DNA from: an uncultured Maritimibacter sp.
Lineage (GTDB): Bacteria; Pseudomonadota; Alphaproteobacteria; Rhodobacterales; Rhodobacteraceae
Direction: 5' to 3'
Assembly: GCA_913063035.1 (NCBI GenBank)
Contig: CAJXYS010000016.1
Coordinates: forward strand, 1-62,593
Length of the DNA: 62,593 bases
Made by a program: the position numbers and the translations under genes. Below, in pieces: positions 28,252-38,042 of this stretch. Each line of letters opens with the position of its first letter. Within the stretch, counting starts at the first letter, position 1. Below the pieces are notes generated by a model. The model made no database searches and had not been told where the DNA came from. It saw only the letters and a program-made list of their open reading frames with translations.

Positions 28252-29096
28252 CCGGGGATGTGCTGGAGCGGATCGCCGCCGCGCTGGAGCGGATGAACCC
28301 CGCCCCGGCGGCCGCCCCGGACTATGCCGGTGCCGAGGCTTTCGTCTGGCACGTGTCGCCCGACAGGCTGGAACCCGTCGCCGCGGTCAACCGTATCCCG
28401 CTGTCGCTGCTCGTGGGGATCGATCGCGCGTCGGACATTCTGCTGGAGAACACCCGCCATTTCGCGCAGGGCCTGCCGGCCAACAACGCCCTGCTCTGGG
28501 GGTCGCGCGGGATGGGCAAATCCTCGCTGGTGAAGGCCGTCCATGCCGAGGCCGCGGCCACGACGCCGGAGCTGAAACTGGTCGAGGTCCTGCGCGAGGA
28601 CCTGCCGTCGATCGGGCGGCTTCTGCACCTGTTGCGCGCCGCGCCCTGCCGGTTCATCCTGTTCTGCGACGACCTGTCCTTCGGCCATGACGACAGCCAT
28701 TACAAGTCGCTCAAGGCGGTGCTCGACGGCGGCGTCGAGGGACGGCCGGACAACGTGATCTTCTACGCCACATCGAACCGCCGCCACCTGATGCCGCGCG
28801 ACATGATCGAGAACGAACGCTCCACGGCGATCAACCCGTCGGAAGCGGTGGAGGAGAAGGTCTCGCTCTCGGACCGATTCGGCCTCTGGCTCGGGTTCCA
28901 CCCCTGCGACCAGGACGCCTATCTCGAGATGATCCGCCGCTACTGCGATGCCTGGGGCGTGGAGATCGACGACGCGACGCTGCGCGCCGAGGCGATCGAG
29001 TGGCAGCAGACCCGTGGCGCCCGGTCGGGCCGGGTCGCCTGGCAGTATTTCACCGATCTCGCGGCGCGGCGGGGCGTGCCGATCCGGCTCGGTTGA
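28248..29096 (+). CDS. DUF815-family AAA-type ATPase
   Basis: The 282-residue protein has Walker [11 protein letters not shown] and Walker [11 protein letters not shown], with a sensor-like [10 protein letters not shown] downstream, matching the DUF815 ATPase family, whose role is unknown. Its start overlaps the tatC stop, so it is translated with the Tat genes. A link to Tat function is inference from position only. It converges on the NlpD-like gene with 13 bases between stops. Confidence 0.88.
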   Translation: MTGDVLERIAAALERMNPAPAAAPDYAGAEAFVWHVSPDRLEPVAAVNRIPLSLLVGIDRASDILLENTRHFAQGLPANNALLWGSRGMGKSSLVKAVHAEAAATTPELKLVEVLREDLPSIGRLLHLLRAAPCRFILFCDDLSFGHDDSHYKSLKAVLDGGVEGRPDNVIFYATSNRRHLMPRDMIENERSTAINPSEAVEEKVSLSDRFGLWLGFHPCDQDAYLEMIRRYCDAWGVEIDDATLRAEAIEWQQTRGARSGRVAWQYFTDLAARRGVPIRLG

Positions 29097-29109
29097 GCCC
29101 GCCGCCGCG

Positions 29110-30267
29110 TCAGTTCAGGAACGGCATCGGGTCTATGGCCTCGGTCCCGCGGCGCACTTCGAAATGCAGGAAGCTCGGGCTGGCATCGGCCACGCTGGCG
29201 ACGGGCTGGCCGCGCCGCACCGTCTCGCCCTTCTCGACGCTCACGTCGACCACGTTGGAATACACCGTGTAGAGGTTCTCGCCATGGCGGATCAGCACGA
29301 TGGTGCTCTGCCCCACCGAGCGCGAGATCAGCGCGACCTCGCCATCGTCCGCGGCCTTTACGGCGGTTCCCGGCGCGGCCGCGAAATCGACGCCGTCGCT
29401 GCCCTCGCCCGGGGCGTAGCCGCGGATGACCTCGCCGCCGACGGGGCGCAGGAAGCGCGAGTCGTCGGCCGGCGCGCTGTCCTGTTCGGCCAGCGCGGGT
29501 GACGCGGGCAGTTCCGCGCTCTCGACTTCCTCGGGCAGGGGGTTGCTGGCGCTGGGCGGTTCCGGCGCCGGGGACCCTTCGCCGGGCCGGCTCGGCGCGG
29601 CCGCGGCCTGGCGGCTTGGCGCCTGGCGCTCTTCCTCGACGGCGAGCGGGATCAGAAGGTACTGGCCCTCGCGCACCTCGAGATCGGGGCCCAGTCCGTT
29701 CCAGTCCGCCAAGGCGCGGACCGAGACGTTGTAGAGCCGCGCGATGGAATAGGCGGTCTCGCCGCGCTCTACCTGGTGGCGGACCGGCTCGATCCCGTCC
29801 CGCGTCTCGGCGGTGCGCCGGTCGGGCTCCCTGCGCCCGTCGCCGGCGCGGTCTATCGCCTCTGTCGCGATGCTTTCGATGTCGAGCCCGCGTCCGGTGC
29901 CGGCCGTGCCGGGCGTTCCCGCGGCCACGCGCGAGGGCAGCGCCAGAATCTCGCCCGGGCGCAGGCGGTAGCCCTGCTCCAGCCCGTTGAACCGCGCGAG
30001 TTCCCGCGGCGGGATGCCGACGCGGTCGGCCACGTCGGTCACGGTGTCGCCGCCCCGGGCCACGGCCATCTGGTAGCCGGGATAGGAGATCACGCCGCGG
30101 GCGTCCGGTTCCGGGCGCGGCTCGGTCTCGGTACGCACGGGCTCGCGCGACCGCAGGTCCGGGCCGAGCTGGCGGAAGTCGACGTCCCGCCCGCAGGCGG
30201 CAATCAGCGCGAGCAGGGCGGTGGTGGCGACAAGGCGGGTGGCGCGGCGGCCGGCGGTCTCGGGCAT
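29110..30267 (-). CDS. NlpD-like lipoprotein with two LysM domains and a degenerate LytM domain
   Basis: The 385-residue protein has a lipoprotein signal (ATTALLALIAAC), two LysM peptidoglycan-binding domains (VARGGDTVTDVADRVGIP and VERGETAYSIARLYNVS), a Pro/Ala linker and a C-terminal M23/LytM domain. The zinc ligands are degraded: the usual HxxxD region reads SDGVDF and the final HxH reads FLHFEV. This is the pattern of EnvC/NlpD amidase activators, so it probably activates a cell-wall amidase during division. The ATG at 30267 has GGACGGAG upstream; a TTG at 30282 is less likely. Confidence 0.88.
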   Translation of the reverse strand: MPETAGRRATRLVATTALLALIAACGRDVDFRQLGPDLRSREPVRTETEPRPEPDARGVISYPGYQMAVARGGDTVTDVADRVGIPPRELARFNGLEQGYRLRPGEILALPSRVAAGTPGTAGTGRGLDIESIATEAIDRAGDGRREPDRRTAETRDGIEPVRHQVERGETAYSIARLYNVSVRALADWNGLGPDLEVREGQYLLIPLAVEEERQAPSRQAAAAPSRPGEGSPAPEPPSASNPLPEEVESAELPASPALAEQDSAPADDSRFLRPVGGEVIRGYAPGEGSDGVDFAAAPGTAVKAADDGEVALISRSVGQSTIVLIRHGENLYTVYSNVVDVSVEKGETVRRGQPVASVADASPSFLHFEVRRGTEAIDPMPFLN

Positions 30268-30320
30268 GTGCTCCGTCCTCAATTCCAGGCGTCTGGGCGG
30301 CCCTTGTGGCCGGGCCTTGG

Positions 30321-30962
30321 TCAGTCTCCGGCGATCCCTTCGACGAGCGGCACGAACCGCACCGCCCTGAGCTCGGTATACTCGAAGCCCGACGCGGTGC
30401 GTTCGACCCTGATCAGGCGCTGCACCGTGTCCGACTGTCCCACCGGCACGACCATGATACCGCCCTCGCGCAGTTGCGCCAAGAGGGGGCCGGGGGGATC
30501 CTCGGCCGCGGCGGTCACGATGATACGGTCGAACGGCGCCTGTTCTGGCAGGCCGCGGCTGCCGTCGCCGGTGATGACGGTGATGTTTGTCAGCCCGAGC
30601 GACTCGAAGGTCGCCTCGGCCTCGCGCGCCAGGCGTCGGTGGCGGTCGACCGTATAGACCCGGCGGCCGAGCTGGCTCAGGACCGCGGCCTGGTAGCCGG
30701 ACCCGGTGCCGATCTCGAGCACCTTGTTGCGCGGCTGCACGTCGAGCGCCTGGGTCATCAGACCCACCACCGAGGGCTGGCTGATCGTCTGGCCGCAGGC
30801 GATGGGCAGAGGCATGTCCTCTTCGGCGCGGTGGGCAAAGAGCCCGCGCACGAAGGCGCGGCGGTCGATCCGTTCCATCGCCGTCAGAACGCGCTTGTCG
30901 GTGACGCCCTTCGAGCGGAGCGCGTAGACGAAGCGCATGATCCGCTCGGCGTCGTCGGTCAC
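30321..30962 (-). CDS. pcm: Protein-L-isoaspartate O-methyltransferase
   Basis: Pcm uses S-adenosylmethionine to methylate isoaspartyl residues so that damaged proteins can be repaired. The 213-residue protein shows [18 protein letters not shown], the SAM loop [15 protein letters not shown] and [13 protein letters not shown]. The GTG start overlaps the surE stop (GTGA), so the two are coupled, an arrangement widespread in proteobacteria. Confidence 0.95.
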   Translation of the reverse strand: MTDDAERIMRFVYALRSKGVTDKRVLTAMERIDRRAFVRGLFAHRAEEDMPLPIACGQTISQPSVVGLMTQALDVQPRNKVLEIGTGSGYQAAVLSQLGRRVYTVDRHRRLAREAEATFESLGLTNITVITGDGSRGLPEQAPFDRIIVTAAAEDPPGPLLAQLREGGIMVVPVGQSDTVQRLIRVERTASGFEYTELRAVRFVPLVEGIAGD

Positions 30963-31744
30963 TGGAAGCGGTCCTTCAGCGTGTCGAGCACGTCATGCGC
31001 GGTCAGGTCGGCGCGCATCGGCGTGACCGAGATGAACCCGTCGAGGTTGACGGCCGCATCGGTGCCCGGCGCGGTCGGCGTGTGCTGCGGGCCGCCCTTG
31101 ACCCAGAGGAACTTGCGCCCCGAGGGCGAGTAATGCGGGTCGACGGAGAAATTCGTGTCGTGGCGGTAGCCTTGCGGGGCGATCCGCGTGCCCTTGACCG
31201 CCCCGGCCGAAATCGGCGGGAAATTGACGGAGTAGAAGACGCCGTAATCGGCATCATGCCAGATGCCCTTTTCAAGCAGGGCGCGGATGACCTGCACGCC
31301 GTGGGCGCGCGCGGCCTCGAACGGGTCGTCGAGCCCCAGATTGTCGGGTCCGTAATACTGCGACAGCGCCACGGATTTCATCCCGTGCAGCGCCCCTTCC
31401 ATGGCACCGCCGATGGTGCCCGAGTAGAGCGCGTTCTCGGCGGCGTTGTTGCCGCGGTTCACGCCCGAGAGCACGAGATCCGGCTTGCCGCCGGCCAGCA
31501 CGTCATGCAGCCCCGCCAGCACGCAGTCGGCCGGCGAGCCCTCGGCGGCGAAGCGGCGCTCGTCCAGCTGGGCGATCATCGTCGGGTGGGTGTAGGAGAT
31601 GCAGTGCGCGACGCCGGATTGCTCGAAGGCGGGCGCGACGGTCCAGACCTCGCCGCCCGGGCCGGCCAGCTCGGTCGCGATCTCCTGGAGCACCGCCAGC
31701 CCCGGCGCGTTGATCCCGTCGTCATTGGTGATGAGAATGCGCAT
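30959..31744 (-). CDS. surE: 5'/3'-nucleotidase SurE
   Basis: SurE is a metal-dependent nucleoside monophosphate phosphatase tied to stationary-phase survival. The N-terminus [17 protein letters not shown] supplies the metal-binding DD, and [20 protein letters not shown] is the second signature. At 261 residues it is normal. It has its own candidate promoter upstream and leads the surE-pcm pair, with the NlpD-like gene probably downstream in the same unit. Confidence 0.95.
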   Translation of the reverse strand: MRILITNDDGINAPGLAVLQEIATELAGPGGEVWTVAPAFEQSGVAHCISYTHPTMIAQLDERRFAAEGSPADCVLAGLHDVLAGGKPDLVLSGVNRGNNAAENALYSGTIGGAMEGALHGMKSVALSQYYGPDNLGLDDPFEAARAHGVQVIRALLEKGIWHDADYGVFYSVNFPPISAGAVKGTRIAPQGYRHDTNFSVDPHYSPSGRKFLWVKGGPQHTPTAPGTDAAVNLDGFISVTPMRADLTAHDVLDTLKDRFQ

Positions 31745-31769
31745 CCTGCCCCCGTTTGCCGCTACCGCA

Positions 31770-31798
31770 CTCTTAGGCCAGAGCCGGGCAGGCGTAAA
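31770..31798 (-). promoter_or_regulatory. Candidate surE promoter
   Basis: On the minus strand TTTACG (31798-31793), 17 bases, TAAGAG (31775-31770) lies in the 69-bp gap upstream of surE. Initiation near 31763 would give a leader of about 20 bases. Confidence 0.45.
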
Positions 31799-31813
31799 GC
31801 GGCGGTCGGCCGG

Positions 31814-32641
31814 TCAGGTGCCGATCGGACGCCCCGCCGCATCGAGCGGCACCGCGCGGGTCACACGGCCGCGGAAATAGGCGAAGCGCGCGCCGGGCGG
31901 ATCCCAGAACACCTCGGCGCGGGCGGGCATGACCAGCCCGCCGATCTCGCCCCAGTCGTCGAAGACACCGCCCCAGGGCTCGGCCGGGGCGTCGGGCCCC
32001 GTGCCCCGGCGCCGGGCGGGACTGCCGGCGGCATCGATCAGCCCGTCCCCGGTCAGGCGCAGTTCGACCTTGGCGATGTGCCTGCCGGCCAGGGTGGCGG
32101 CCGTCACGCCGCTTGGCGTCGCGCGCCAGTCGATATGGCCGTTCCGGGCCAGCGCGCCGGGCGCCCAGGCCAGTTCGGCCAGGTAGCGCTGGGCCTCCGC
32201 CTCGGCGACACCGGTCCCGTCGGCGCGGGCCACGGGCAGGATGCCCGCGAGGCGGGCCTCGAGATGCCCGTCCGTCCCGTCGAAGGCATCGAGCACCACG
32301 ACCGAGAGCCCGGGCGCAACGCGAATCCGGGCCGCCCAGGCGAAGGCGGGCTTGGTCAGCGAGATCACCTGTTCGGCGGTGAAGGGCTGCCACGGCTTGT
32401 CCTCGGAAAGCCGCATCTCCCCGGTCTGGTGGAGCCGGATCGCGACGGCCTCTTCGGGCAGCGGCTCGTCGGTCAGCTCCGCCAGGGGCGCCAGCGCGTC
32501 CGGCAGGCCGCGCACCGGGCGCAGATCGGGCGCGATCGCCGCCCGTTCAAGTGCCCGGATCCGCCGGGCAAACCCGAGTCGCAGCGTGGCCGCGGCCACC
32601 GCCAGCAGGAGGAACAGAACGACGCCGAGTGCCGTGGTCAT
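31814..32641 (-). CDS. DUF6544-like membrane-anchored protein
   Basis: The 275-residue protein has one N-terminal membrane helix (TTALGVVLFLLLAVAAATLR) and a soluble domain with KPWQPFTAEQVISLTKPAFA and WAARIRV, the pattern I associate with DUF6544 proteins. The fold looks lipid/START-like but that is inference, and no function is known. It follows the TspO-like gene on the same strand after 60 bases. Confidence 0.65.
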   Translation of the reverse strand: MTTALGVVLFLLLAVAAATLRLGFARRIRALERAAIAPDLRPVRGLPDALAPLAELTDEPLPEEAVAIRLHQTGEMRLSEDKPWQPFTAEQVISLTKPAFAWAARIRVAPGLSVVVLDAFDGTDGHLEARLAGILPVARADGTGVAEAEAQRYLAELAWAPGALARNGHIDWRATPSGVTAATLAGRHIAKVELRLTGDGLIDAAGSPARRRGTGPDAPAEPWGGVFDDWGEIGGLVMPARAEVFWDPPGARFAYFRGRVTRAVPLDAAGRPIGT

Positions 32642-32701
32642 CGCGGGCCTCCGGATACGCGGCGGGCCGAACGCCCGCCGGGAACCCCTCCTTGATATGC
32701 G

Positions 32702-33418
32702 TCAGCTGCCGCGCTGCAAGCGCCATTGCCAGCCCAGCAGCCCGGCAAGCGCCAATGCGCCGAGCGCGGCCAGCGCCGCAAGCCCCGGCGCCGTGCCGAA
32801 GTTGCGCACCACCACCGCGACCAGTGCCCAGACCGCCGCGATTCCGTAGCTGGGGGTGCGCGGCAGCCGCCATTGCACCGCCGCCGCGGTGGCGATGGCG
32901 CCGGCAAGGCCGATCACCGCCCAGCCGGTCTGGCCCGGCCCGATGCCGTAGCCCGCGCCGGTCAGGCCGATCGCGACCCAGCTTGCCGCGGTGAGCCAGC
33001 CGGCATAGAGCCCGACGGGCAACGCGAGCCAGGCCCGGTCGCCGCCCCGCGCGGCCGGCAAGAGCGCCGCCAGCGCCGCGACCAGCATGACCCAGATCAG
33101 GAGCGTCGCCCAGAGCGGGCTGGTCAGCGCCACGCCGAGCCAGGCCGCCCCGATGACGAGGCTGACGATCATCGGCCAGCGCGTGGCGTCCCAGGCCGCG
33201 TCGTCGGCGCGGGCGAAAAGGCCGTAGCCCGCATGGCCCAACAGCCAGAGATAGATCACCCCCCAGATCCCGAAGGCGTAGCCCGCGGGTTGCACCGGGG
33301 GATCGACCTGCGGCACCGGGTAGAGGTCGGGATCGAAGCCGCGGAACTCGGGGAACTGGAAAGGCGCCGCGGCGAAGGCGATCGCCGCGGTCAGCACCAG
33401 TATGGCTTTCATGCGCAT
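32702..33418 (-). CDS. TspO/MBR-like tryptophan-rich membrane protein
   Basis: The 238-residue protein has about seven hydrophobic helices rich in Trp and Gly. The segment PAGYAFGIWGVIYLWLLGHA resembles the proline-tryptophan region of the TspO family, and I recall similar Rhodobacteraceae proteins annotated as tryptophan-rich sensory proteins. At 238 residues it is longer than classical TspO (about 160), so it is a divergent member at best. The ligand is unknown. Confidence 0.6.
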   Translation of the reverse strand: MRMKAILVLTAAIAFAAAPFQFPEFRGFDPDLYPVPQVDPPVQPAGYAFGIWGVIYLWLLGHAGYGLFARADDAAWDATRWPMIVSLVIGAAWLGVALTSPLWATLLIWVMLVAALAALLPAARGGDRAWLALPVGLYAGWLTAASWVAIGLTGAGYGIGPGQTGWAVIGLAGAIATAAAVQWRLPRTPSYGIAAVWALVAVVVRNFGTAPGLAALAALGALALAGLLGWQWRLQRGS

Positions 33419-33454
33419 CCTCGGGCGCCTCCTCGGTTGGACGCCGGGCCGGGA

Positions 33455-34747
33455 TCAGGCAAGCCGGCCGTCGGGCGTCAGGGTGGTCTTGCCGCCGAGC
33501 CGGGAGGCCAGAACGCCCGGCAGCGTCACCGACCCGTCCGCCTGCTGGCCGTTTTCCAGCACGGCGATGAGACACCGCCCCACCGCCAGCCCCGACCCGT
33601 TCAGCGTGTGCAGGAATTCTGGCTTGCCGCCGCCCGCGGGCTTGAAACGGGCGTTCATGCGCCGCGCCTGGAAATCGCCGCAGACCGAGACCGAACTGAT
33701 CTCGCGATAGGTGTCCTGGCCGGGCAGCCACACCTCGATGTCGTGGGTACGCCGCGCCCCGAAACCCATGTCGCCGGTGCAGAGCACGACCGTGCGATAG
33801 GCCAGCCCGAGTTTCTCGAGGATCCCCTCGGCGCAGCGGGTCATGCGCTCCAGCTCGTCATCCGAGGCTTCGGGATGGGTGACCGACACCATCTCGACCT
33901 TCTCGAACTGGTGCTGGCGGAGCATGCCGGCGGTGTCCTTGCCGGCGCTCCCGGCCTCGGAGCGGAAGCACTGGGTGTGGGCGACATAGCGCCGGGGCAG
34001 GTCGTCCTCTTCCAGGACGAGGCCGCTGACGATGTTGGTCAGCGTCACCTCGGCCGTCGGGACGAGCCACCAGCCATTGGTGGTCCTGTAGCTGTCCTCG
34101 CCGAACTTGGGCAGCTGCCCGGTGCCGTACATCATCTCGTCGCGCACCAGCACGGGCGTCCAGGTCTCGGTCAGGCCGTTCTCCTCGATATGGGTGTCGA
34201 GCATGAACTGCGCCAGCGCCCGGTGGATGCGCGCGACCGACCCGGACATGACCACGAAGCGCGATCCCGAGAGCTTGGCCGCGGTCTCGAAGTCCATGCC
34301 CGGCTTGACCCCCGCGATCTCGAAATGCTCCTTCGGCGCGAAGTCGAAGGCCGGGGGCGTGCCCACGCGGCGGAGTTCGACATTGTCGGCCTCGTCCGCG
34401 CCCTCGGGAACATCCTCGCGCGGCAGGTTCGGCAACTCCATCAGCCGCTCGCGCAGTTTCGCGTCCTCGGCCTTGGCCTCGTCCTCGAGCCGGGCGATCT
34501 CGTCCTTCTTCTCGGCCACGAGCGCGCGCAGGCGGTCGAATTCCGCCTCGTCGCCGCGGGCCTTGGCCGCGCCCACCTCCTTGGAGGCGGCGTTGCGCTC
34601 GGCCTGGGCGGTCTCGGCGGCCAGGATCCTGGCGCGGCGTGCCGCGTCGATGGCCAGCAGTTCGGCCGAGACGGGCGCCAGCCCGCGCCGCGCCAGCGCG
34701 GCATCGAAGGCCTCGGGGGTCTCGCGGATCAGGCGTATGTCATGCAT
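33455..34747 (-). CDS. serS: Seryl-tRNA synthetase
   Basis: SerRS charges tRNA-Ser. It shows the N-terminal coiled-coil arm (about 30-100), class II motif 2 ([20 protein letters not shown]) and motif 3 ([18 protein letters not shown]), and [10 protein letters not shown] chose the ATG at 34747 (MHDIRLIRE), giving 430 residues; the frame stays open upstream but that part is not conserved-looking. The leader is divergent from yajC. Confidence 0.96.
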   Translation of the reverse strand: MHDIRLIRETPEAFDAALARRGLAPVSAELLAIDAARRARILAAETAQAERNAASKEVGAAKARGDEAEFDRLRALVAEKKDEIARLEDEAKAEDAKLRERLMELPNLPREDVPEGADEADNVELRRVGTPPAFDFAPKEHFEIAGVKPGMDFETAAKLSGSRFVVMSGSVARIHRALAQFMLDTHIEENGLTETWTPVLVRDEMMYGTGQLPKFGEDSYRTTNGWWLVPTAEVTLTNIVSGLVLEEDDLPRRYVAHTQCFRSEAGSAGKDTAGMLRQHQFEKVEMVSVTHPEASDDELERMTRCAEGILEKLGLAYRTVVLCTGDMGFGARRTHDIEVWLPGQDTYREISSVSVCGDFQARRMNARFKPAGGGKPEFLHTLNGSGLAVGRCLIAVLENGQQADGSVTLPGVLASRLGGKTTLTPDGRLA

Positions 34748-35049
34748 GTGATGCGTCCCTGGCTGGTCGACTCGTTTCCCGCCGCTTATGCACCAGATTT
34801 CGCGCCGGGTGTAGGGGACGGGGCGCGCGGGCGCTGCCGGCCCGGCGCCGGGGCCGCGCCGGGCCTGCGCCATAACGCCCACCCCCCTGTCCGCGACCCG
34901 CGGCGCACCCTAGCTTGAAAGGCCATGAAACCCTTGCACACCCGCCCCGCGGGCGCCCGCCGCATCGCCTTGCCAAGCCCCGGCGCCGCGAGTAGGGTGC
35001 GCCGAAATTCCGGCGGGGGTTCCCGCCCATATTCACATGAGGACCGAAC
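34748..35049. promoter_or_regulatory. serS/yajC divergent promoter region
   Basis: This 302-bp region holds no gene. A perfect 12-bp inverted repeat, CGGCGCACCCTA (34901-34912) and TAGGGTGCGCCG (34993-35004), places a -10-like TAGGGT with the same GC-rich discriminator facing outward on each strand. Confidence 0.6.
34970..34998 (+). promoter_or_regulatory. Candidate yajC-secDF promoter
   Basis: TTGCCA (34970-34975), 17 bases, TAGGGT (34993-34998), followed by the GC-rich discriminator GCGCCG. Initiation near 35005 gives a 45-base leader before yajC. The mirrored TAGGGT at 34912-34907 would serve serS, but its -35 is poor. Confidence 0.55.
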
Positions 35050-35373
35050 ATGCTAGTCACCCCAGCCTATGCGCAGGCCGCCGGTGGTGGGGCCGGGGGC
35101 GCCTTCGCCAGCTTCATCCCGCTGATCCTGATCTTCGCGATCATGTATTTCCTGCTGATCCGTCCGCAGCAGAAAAAGCTCAAGGAACACAAGGCCATGG
35201 TCGAGGCACTGCGGCGCGGTGACCAGATCGTCACCCAGGGCGGCATGATCGGCAAGGTGACCAAGGTCAAGGATGACAACGAGGTCGAGGTCGAAATCGC
35301 CGAGGGCGTCAAGGTCCGGGTGGTCAAGCAGACCATCGCCCAGGTTCTGAACAAGACCGAGCCCGCCAGCTGA
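35050..35373 (+). CDS. yajC: Preprotein translocase subunit YajC
   Basis: YajC is the small single-helix partner of SecDF. The 107-residue product has helix ASFIPLILIFAIMYFLLIRP followed by the diagnostic QQKKLKEHKAMVEAL and a beta-rich domain. It is the first gene of yajC-secD-secF. Confidence 0.95.
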   Translation: MLVTPAYAQAAGGGAGGAFASFIPLILIFAIMYFLLIRPQQKKLKEHKAMVEALRRGDQIVTQGGMIGKVTKVKDDNEVEVEIAEGVKVRVVKQTIAQVLNKTEPAS

Positions 35374-35398
35374 CGCCCGCAGGGCCGCAGGAGCTTCG

Positions 35399-37060
35399 AT
35401 GCTGCACTTTCCCCTCTGGAAGCGGGTGCTGATCTGGGCGCTCTGCGCGCTCGGCATCCTCTTCGCGATGCCGAACCTGTTCTACGAGCGGGTCGAGAGT
35501 CACAACGATGCGGTCAAGTCGCTCGAGGCCGGCCAGTCCGGCCCCGAGCTGGAGAGCGCCGCGGCCCGCTGGCCCGACTGGATGCCGGCCACCATCATCA
35601 ATCTCGGGCTCGATCTGCGCGGTGGCGCGCATCTGCTGGCCGAGGTCCAGATGGAAGACGTCTATGCCAGCCGGCTGGACGCCATGTGGCCGGAGGTGCG
35701 CGACCTTCTGCGCGAGGAACGCGAGACCGTGGGCACGATCCGCCGCCAGGACGGCGCGGCCGACGAGCTCAGGGTGCGGATCTCGACCCCCGATAACATC
35801 CAGGCGGCCGTGCAGGCCGTGCGGGGCATGGCCCAGCCCGTCTCGAGCCTGAGTGGCGTCGGTCAGATGAACATCGAGGTCTCGGCCGACGGCGACGAGG
35901 TCGTCGTCCGCCTGACGGATGCCGAGCGCGTCGCGACGCAGAACCGGACGATCCAGCAGTCGCTCGAGATCATCCGCCGCCGCGTCGACGAGGTCGGCAC
36001 GCGTGAGCCGACGATCCAGCGGCAGGGCACCGACCGCATCCTGATCCAGGTGCCCGGCATCGGCTCGGCGGAGGAGCTGAAAAGCCTGATCGGCACGACG
36101 GCGCGCCTGACCTTCCATCCCGTGGTGCGGCGCACCGACAATGCCGAGGCCGCCCCCGGTGCGCGCAACGCGCTCTACCCGTCCATGGACCAGGAAGGGA
36201 CCTATTACGTCGTCGAGCAGACGCCCGTGGTCACCGGCGAGGAGCTGACCGACGCGCAGCCGTCCTTCGACCAGAACGGCCGGCCGGCGGTGAATTTCCG
36301 CTTCGATCCCACGGGCGCGCGCAAGTTCGGCAACTACACCGCCGAGAATATCGGCTCGCCCTTCGCCATCGTGCTCGACGAGGAGGTGATCTCGGCCCCG
36401 GTGATCCAGGACCATATTCCCGGCGGCTCGGGCATCATCACCGGCAATTTCACGGTCGAGGAATCGACCGAGCTGGCCGTCCTGCTGCGCGCGGGCGCGC
36501 TGCCGGCCGAGATGGTTTTCCTCGAGGAACGCACCATCGGCCCCGAGCTTGGCCAGGACAGTATCGAGGCCGGCCGCATCGCCAGCCTGGTGGCCTTCGC
36601 CGGCGTGCTGGTCTTCATGGCGGCCAGCTACGGGCTCTTCGGGCTCTTTGCCAATCTCGCGCTGCTGACGAACGTCGCGCTGATCTTCGGGCTGCTGTCG
36701 GCCATCGGGGCCACGCTGACCCTGCCGGGCATCGCCGGGATCGTGCTGACCATCGGCATGGCGGTGGATGCCAACGTGCTCGTCTTCGAGCGTATCCGCG
36801 AAGAGCTGAAAACGGCCAAGGGGCCGTCGCGGGCCATCGATCTCGGCTATGAAAAGGCGTTCTCGGCCATTCTGGACGCCAACATCACGACCTTCATCGC
36901 GGCGGTGATCCTGTTCGCCATGGGCTCGGGGCCGGTGCGGGGCTTTGCGGTCACGCTCGGACTCGGGATCATGACCTCGGTCTTCACGGCGCTCTTCGTC
37001 ACCCGGCTGTTCGTCATCATGTGGTTCGAGCGGCGCCGGCCCAAGACCATCGCGGTATGA
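35399..37060 (+). CDS. secD: Protein translocase subunit SecD
   Basis: SecD uses the proton gradient to pull proteins through SecYEG. The 553-residue protein has an N-terminal helix, LGLDLRGGAHLLAEV (motif D1), a large periplasmic domain, and five C-terminal helices including GIAGIVLTIGMAVDANVLVF with the conserved Asp. It precedes secF by 10 bases. Confidence 0.97.
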   Translation: MLHFPLWKRVLIWALCALGILFAMPNLFYERVESHNDAVKSLEAGQSGPELESAAARWPDWMPATIINLGLDLRGGAHLLAEVQMEDVYASRLDAMWPEVRDLLREERETVGTIRRQDGAADELRVRISTPDNIQAAVQAVRGMAQPVSSLSGVGQMNIEVSADGDEVVVRLTDAERVATQNRTIQQSLEIIRRRVDEVGTREPTIQRQGTDRILIQVPGIGSAEELKSLIGTTARLTFHPVVRRTDNAEAAPGARNALYPSMDQEGTYYVVEQTPVVTGEELTDAQPSFDQNGRPAVNFRFDPTGARKFGNYTAENIGSPFAIVLDEEVISAPVIQDHIPGGSGIITGNFTVEESTELAVLLRAGALPAEMVFLEERTIGPELGQDSIEAGRIASLVAFAGVLVFMAASYGLFGLFANLALLTNVALIFGLLSAIGATLTLPGIAGIVLTIGMAVDANVLVFERIREELKTAKGPSRAIDLGYEKAFSAILDANITTFIAAVILFAMGSGPVRGFAVTLGLGIMTSVFTALFVTRLFVIMWFERRRPKTIAV

Positions 37061-37070
37061 GGAGAGACCC

Positions 37071-38042
37071 ATGCGCCTGAAACTGGTCCCCCAAGACACG
37101 AGCTGGGATTTCTTCCGTTTCGCCAAGGTCACCTTCGGCGCCTCGATCGTGGCGATGATCGCGTCGATCATCCTCTTTTTCGTGGTCGGGCTGAATTTCG
37201 GGATCGACTTCCGGGGCGGCACCACGATCCGGACGGAAAGCGCGCAACCGGTCGATGTCGGCGCCTACCGCGACGCGCTCGACCCGCTCGGGCTGGGCGA
37301 CGTGTCGATCACCGAGGTGTTCGATCCGAGTTTCGGCCCCGACCAGCACGTGACCATGATCCGCATCCAGGCCCAGGAGGGCGAGGAATCCGTGACCGCC
37401 GAGACCGTGAACGCGGTGCAGGACACGCTGCGCGGCGCGGTCGATCCCGCGATGGCGTTTCCGTCCGTCGAAAGCGTCGGACCCAAGGTCTCGGGCGAGC
37501 TGATCCAGACCGCCGTCATCGCGGTGCTGCTGTCGATCGGCGCGGTGCTCTTCTATATCTGGCTGCGCTTCGAGTGGCAGTTCTCGCTGGGCGCGGTGGC
37601 GGCGCTGGTGCATGACATCGTGCTGACCATCGGGGTCTTCAGCCTGCTGCAGATCCGCTTCGACCTGGCCACCATCGCCGCGCTGCTGACCATCGTCGGC
37701 TACTCGCTGAACGACACCGTGGTCGTGTTCGACCGGGTTCGCGAGAATCTGCGCAAGTACAAGAAGCTGGCGCTGAAAGAGGTATTGAACCTCTCGATCA
37801 ACGAGACCCTGAGCCGGACCGTCATGACCTCCGTCACGACGCTGCTGGCGCTGATCTCGCTCTTCGTGCTGGGCGGCGACGTGATCCGCGGCTTCGTCTT
37901 CGCGATGATCTGGGGCGTGGTGGTCGGCACCTATTCCTCGGTCTTCGTGGCGGGCGTGATCCTGCTGCGCCTCGGCGTCAAGCGCGACTGGTCGAAACCC
38001 GACGGCACCGCCGGCACCCAGTTCGCCAACGTGGACGCGTGA
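37071..38042 (+). CDS. secF: Protein translocase subunit SecF
   Basis: SecF pairs with SecD. The 323-residue protein has FGIDFRGGTTIRTE, VGPKVSGELIQTA and LLTIVGYSLNDTVVVFDRVR, the SecF signatures, and six helices. Its stop overlaps the next start (GTGA). Confidence 0.97.
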   Translation: MRLKLVPQDTSWDFFRFAKVTFGASIVAMIASIILFFVVGLNFGIDFRGGTTIRTESAQPVDVGAYRDALDPLGLGDVSITEVFDPSFGPDQHVTMIRIQAQEGEESVTAETVNAVQDTLRGAVDPAMAFPSVESVGPKVSGELIQTAVIAVLLSIGAVLFYIWLRFEWQFSLGAVAALVHDIVLTIGVFSLLQIRFDLATIAALLTIVGYSLNDTVVVFDRVRENLRKYKKLALKEVLNLSINETLSRTVMTSVTTLLALISLFVLGGDVIRGFVFAMIWGVVVGTYSSVFVAGVILLRLGVKRDWSKPDGTAGTQFANVDA

